From the NCBI RefSeq assembly GCF_008386695.1, contig NZ_VUOC01000004.1:684327-748326 (forward strand): 64,000 nt of DNA, written 5' to 3'. The notes beneath the pieces were generated by a model, which did not search any database, had not been told where the DNA came from, and was given only the letters and a program-made list of their open reading frames with translations. Each line of letters begins with the position of its first letter. Positions within the stretch are counted from its first letter, which is position 1. Below are positions 62,449-64,000 of this stretch, piece by piece. The position numbers were made by a program, and so were the translations under genes. Source of the stretch: Chitinophaga agrisoli (GTDB lineage Bacteria > Bacteroidota > Bacteroidia > Chitinophagales > Chitinophagaceae).

Positions 62449-62870
62449 GGTAGCTATTTGTAGGTGTTTGGTTTATTATCTGATTCGTGTGTCGGTTATT
62501 CTGTGCTTTGGAGGCAATGAGCCCGCCGTATTACTACAGCGGCTCATTGATCCAAACGTGTTAATGAAAATCAACCTCAGCAAGCAAACTATTTCATAAG
62601 GGTAAATCGGGTGTATTAGCAGGACAGCCCTTGTATTTGTGTTCCATATCCGGTCATCTCGTGTGCTGTATGATGATGTAAAAGTACGTGGGGGGAAGGG
62701 GGTGGAAAATGATGGAGGTTAGTGGTGGGGTGATTGTGGTCAGGGGGTGACGGCTCAAGTCAAATATAATGTTGTTTTAATGCATATAACGATTAGTATG
62801 TTGGATTTTTTGTAAAAATTATATTCTTTTGTACAGTAATCTATATCTAAAAGAAGCAACATTTTTAGCT
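62449..62870. other. Spacer upstream of fibre operon and right-end genes
   Basis: 422 bases with no convincing gene. The stretch 62680-62760 is G-rich on the plus strand, similar in style to the spacers near 38.3 and 39.7 kb. It should contain divergent promoters, none fixed with confidence. Confidence 0.45.
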
Positions 62871-63302
62871 ATGAAAATATTCCGGCAGTCTATATTTCTT
62901 TGTCTATTGTTTTTATTAGGTAACCGGAGCATTCTTCGTTCACAAACTAAGAAGATAAGATTCACCAAGGCGGCAATTGAGTACGAAAGTTTTTTAACAT
63001 CAACATTTGAGGCTGTAAAATGTCAATACTTTGAATCTACATTTAAGGAAACCATAACAACAATAGCTATCGAAGAGCAAAAGAAAGTTGATAGTTTAAC
63101 TATTATGGCGATGAAGATGCAGCCAATTGCGCCCACAAAATCCATAGATGTGAGATTGAAATTTATATTATTGGGAGATGGTCATAAAGCATCCTACTGT
63201 ATGGACAGGTTTGGAGTATTTGTGGATGGCGATGGAAAATTCTTTGAGAATAAGTTACTGTATCGTTTTATTATTAGTAAGATGCTACCCGGGATATGGT
63301 GA
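62871..63302 (+). CDS. Hypothetical exported protein
   Basis: A 143-aa protein with a hydrophobic N-terminal signal (SIFLCLLFLLGNRSILRSQT). The ATG at 62871 directly opens the signal; the longer frame from 62829 adds 14 residues before it. The mature part has the ending FGVFVDGDGKFFENKLLYRF but no known family is recognised. Codon use is A+T rich compared with the neighbours, as for the next gene, which may indicate different origin. Confidence 0.55.
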   Translation: MKIFRQSIFLCLLFLLGNRSILRSQTKKIRFTKAAIEYESFLTSTFEAVKCQYFESTFKETITTIAIEEQKKVDSLTIMAMKMQPIAPTKSIDVRLKFILLGDGHKASYCMDRFGVFVDGDGKFFENKLLYRFIISKMLPGIW

Positions 63303-63359
63303 GAAAAGGCGATCTTCATCTGTATTAATTATTGAAAGCTATTGATATAATCACAGCAA

Positions 63360-63632
63360 ATGAATAAAAATCCCTTCGCATTTAAGAATCTTTTTATTAT
63401 ATACACATTCGGAGGTCTGCCCTTCATGTTGCTATTAGGTTTTTTATCGCTTTTCAAGATGGCGCCTATGTACCTGAACGATGAACCACGTTACGGGCTA
63501 TTGGGGCTGGCTCTTTCGATCTTATATGTACCATTTTTTGGATTGGTGATGGCTTTTGTAAACTGGATATATTTAAACATAGGGCGGTATTTTTATAATA
63601 AATGGTTAAGCATATTGAAAAAGAATAAATAA
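63360..63632 (+). CDS. Small membrane protein of unknown function
   Basis: A 90-aa protein with two hydrophobic segments, at about residues 10-32 and 45-68, and a basic C-terminus. No family is recognised. It follows the 62871 gene by 57 bases and shares its AT-rich composition, so the two may form one transcript ending at the hairpin at 63697. It is well supported as an ORF but its function is unknown. Confidence 0.5.
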   Translation: MNKNPFAFKNLFIIYTFGGLPFMLLLGFLSLFKMAPMYLNDEPRYGLLGLALSILYVPFFGLVMAFVNWIYLNIGRYFYNKWLSILKKNK

Positions 63633-63696
63633 TTTAACTTAACTAAAGCCACTTCGAACTGACTTTAAGCCGCAAATACAATGTCTACTTATGTTC

Positions 63697-63735
63697 AAAA
63701 ATAAAATCCGCAGCATTCACTGCGGATTTTATTTT
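63697..63735. terminator. Strong bidirectional terminator
   Basis: A 16-base perfect stem, AAAATAAAATCCGCAG (63697-63712) with 63720-63735, around a short loop. A-rich and T-rich arms give a U-run in either direction. It separates the plus-strand small genes from the minus-strand gene at 63758. Boundaries are within a base. Confidence 0.88.
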
Positions 63736-63757
63736 TTCTATTATTTATATACGCTTT

Positions 63758-64000
63758 CTATACCACTACCCTCTCCTCCAGCCTTAAAAACTGCTTACTC
63801 AAAATCTGCCACACAATCACCAGCCACATCACCACACTGGGCAACGCCTTCAGTGCATAAGGCACTACAAAATGATGCTTTACCCAAGGCGTTACCAGGT
63901 CTGAATGGGAAAAGCTAGTCCCTATCAATGCAAAAATAAAAAACGCATTCACCCATTTGGTGGGCTTTTGCAGTACGTACCAAATACAGGTGCCGAGGAA
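63758..64000 (-). CDS. 3' end of a membrane protein (truncated by window end)
   Basis: The minus-strand frame is open from the right edge to a stop at 63758-63760, giving 80 residues of C-terminus. A GTG at 63952 could be taken as a start but the frame continues to 64000, so the gene is most likely longer. Two or three hydrophobic segments (AFFIFALIGTSFS, ALPSVVMWLVIVWQIL) mark it as a membrane protein. Family not recognised. Confidence 0.55.
   Translation of the reverse strand, partial: FLGTCIWYVLQKPTKWVNAFFIFALIGTSFSHSDLVTPWVKHHFVVPYALKALPSVVMWLVIVWQILSKQFLRLEERVVV

Overview
The window looks like a chromosomal segment of a Bacteroidota bacterium of the Chitinophagaceae, most likely a Chitinophaga-like soil or plant-associated organism. 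This rests on a SusC/SusD pair with an FecR/ECF sigma regulator, type IX secretion (T9SS) type A and type B sorting domains with a PorP/SprF partner, DUF6443-type RHS proteins, many lipoproteins, several start regions with TAnnTTTG-like promoter elements, and almost no Shine-Dalgarno sequences. No rRNA, tRNA, insertion sequence, integrase or CRISPR array was seen. Identification is by reading motifs only; no database search was run.

Layout. 1-9 kb: a truncated gene end, a possible immunity-type hypothetical, a secreted GH2 glycosidase, a fimbrillin-like lipoprotein, a GT-C-like membrane protein, a TPR lipoprotein and a DEAD-box RNA helicase with a structured leader and a TTG start. 9.3-19.3 kb (minus strand): a four-gene polymorphic-toxin operon running tail-fibre-like protein, SpvB-like YD-repeat protein, 1824-aa RHS protein with a C-terminal Doc/Fic toxin, then a 79-aa candidate immunity gene five bases downstream. 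19.9-26 kb: kinase-like APH, aldo-keto reductase and cvfB in one operon, a DACNV-type diadenylate cyclase candidate, and two paralogous YD-like lipoproteins. 26.4-31.2 kb (plus strand): CapA-like protein, GMC oxidoreductase and a DUF4157 protein with a second metzincin-like zinc site. 31.3-40.4 kb (minus strand): an ECF sigma / FecR / SusC / SusD / glycerophosphodiesterase nutrient locus in which an unrelated gene and repeat-rich spacers lie between sigma factor and anti-sigma factor.

40.5-42 kb holds an NTF2-like secreted protein and a second aldo-keto reductase. 42.1-54.7 kb is a tight minus-strand operon: tail-collar protein, a solute-binding-fold protein with no signal peptide, a 3293-aa repeat adhesin with a T9SS type B tail, and PorP/SprF. 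55-57 kb holds YwbE, a small structured transcript with a 15-codon ORF, a GlxA-type AraC regulator and a YhcH/YjgK/YiaL protein. 57.2-62.4 kb is another secreted-protein operon: two tail-fibre-like proteins, a T9SS type A protein, a MauE-like membrane protein and a small DUF6520-like protein. The right end has two small plus-strand genes and the 3' end of a membrane protein.

The strongest candidates for follow-up are the RHS-Doc toxin with its unassigned immunity gene, the four-gene giant-adhesin operon, the two-zinc-site DUF4157 protein, and the structured small-ORF transcript near 55.4 kb.
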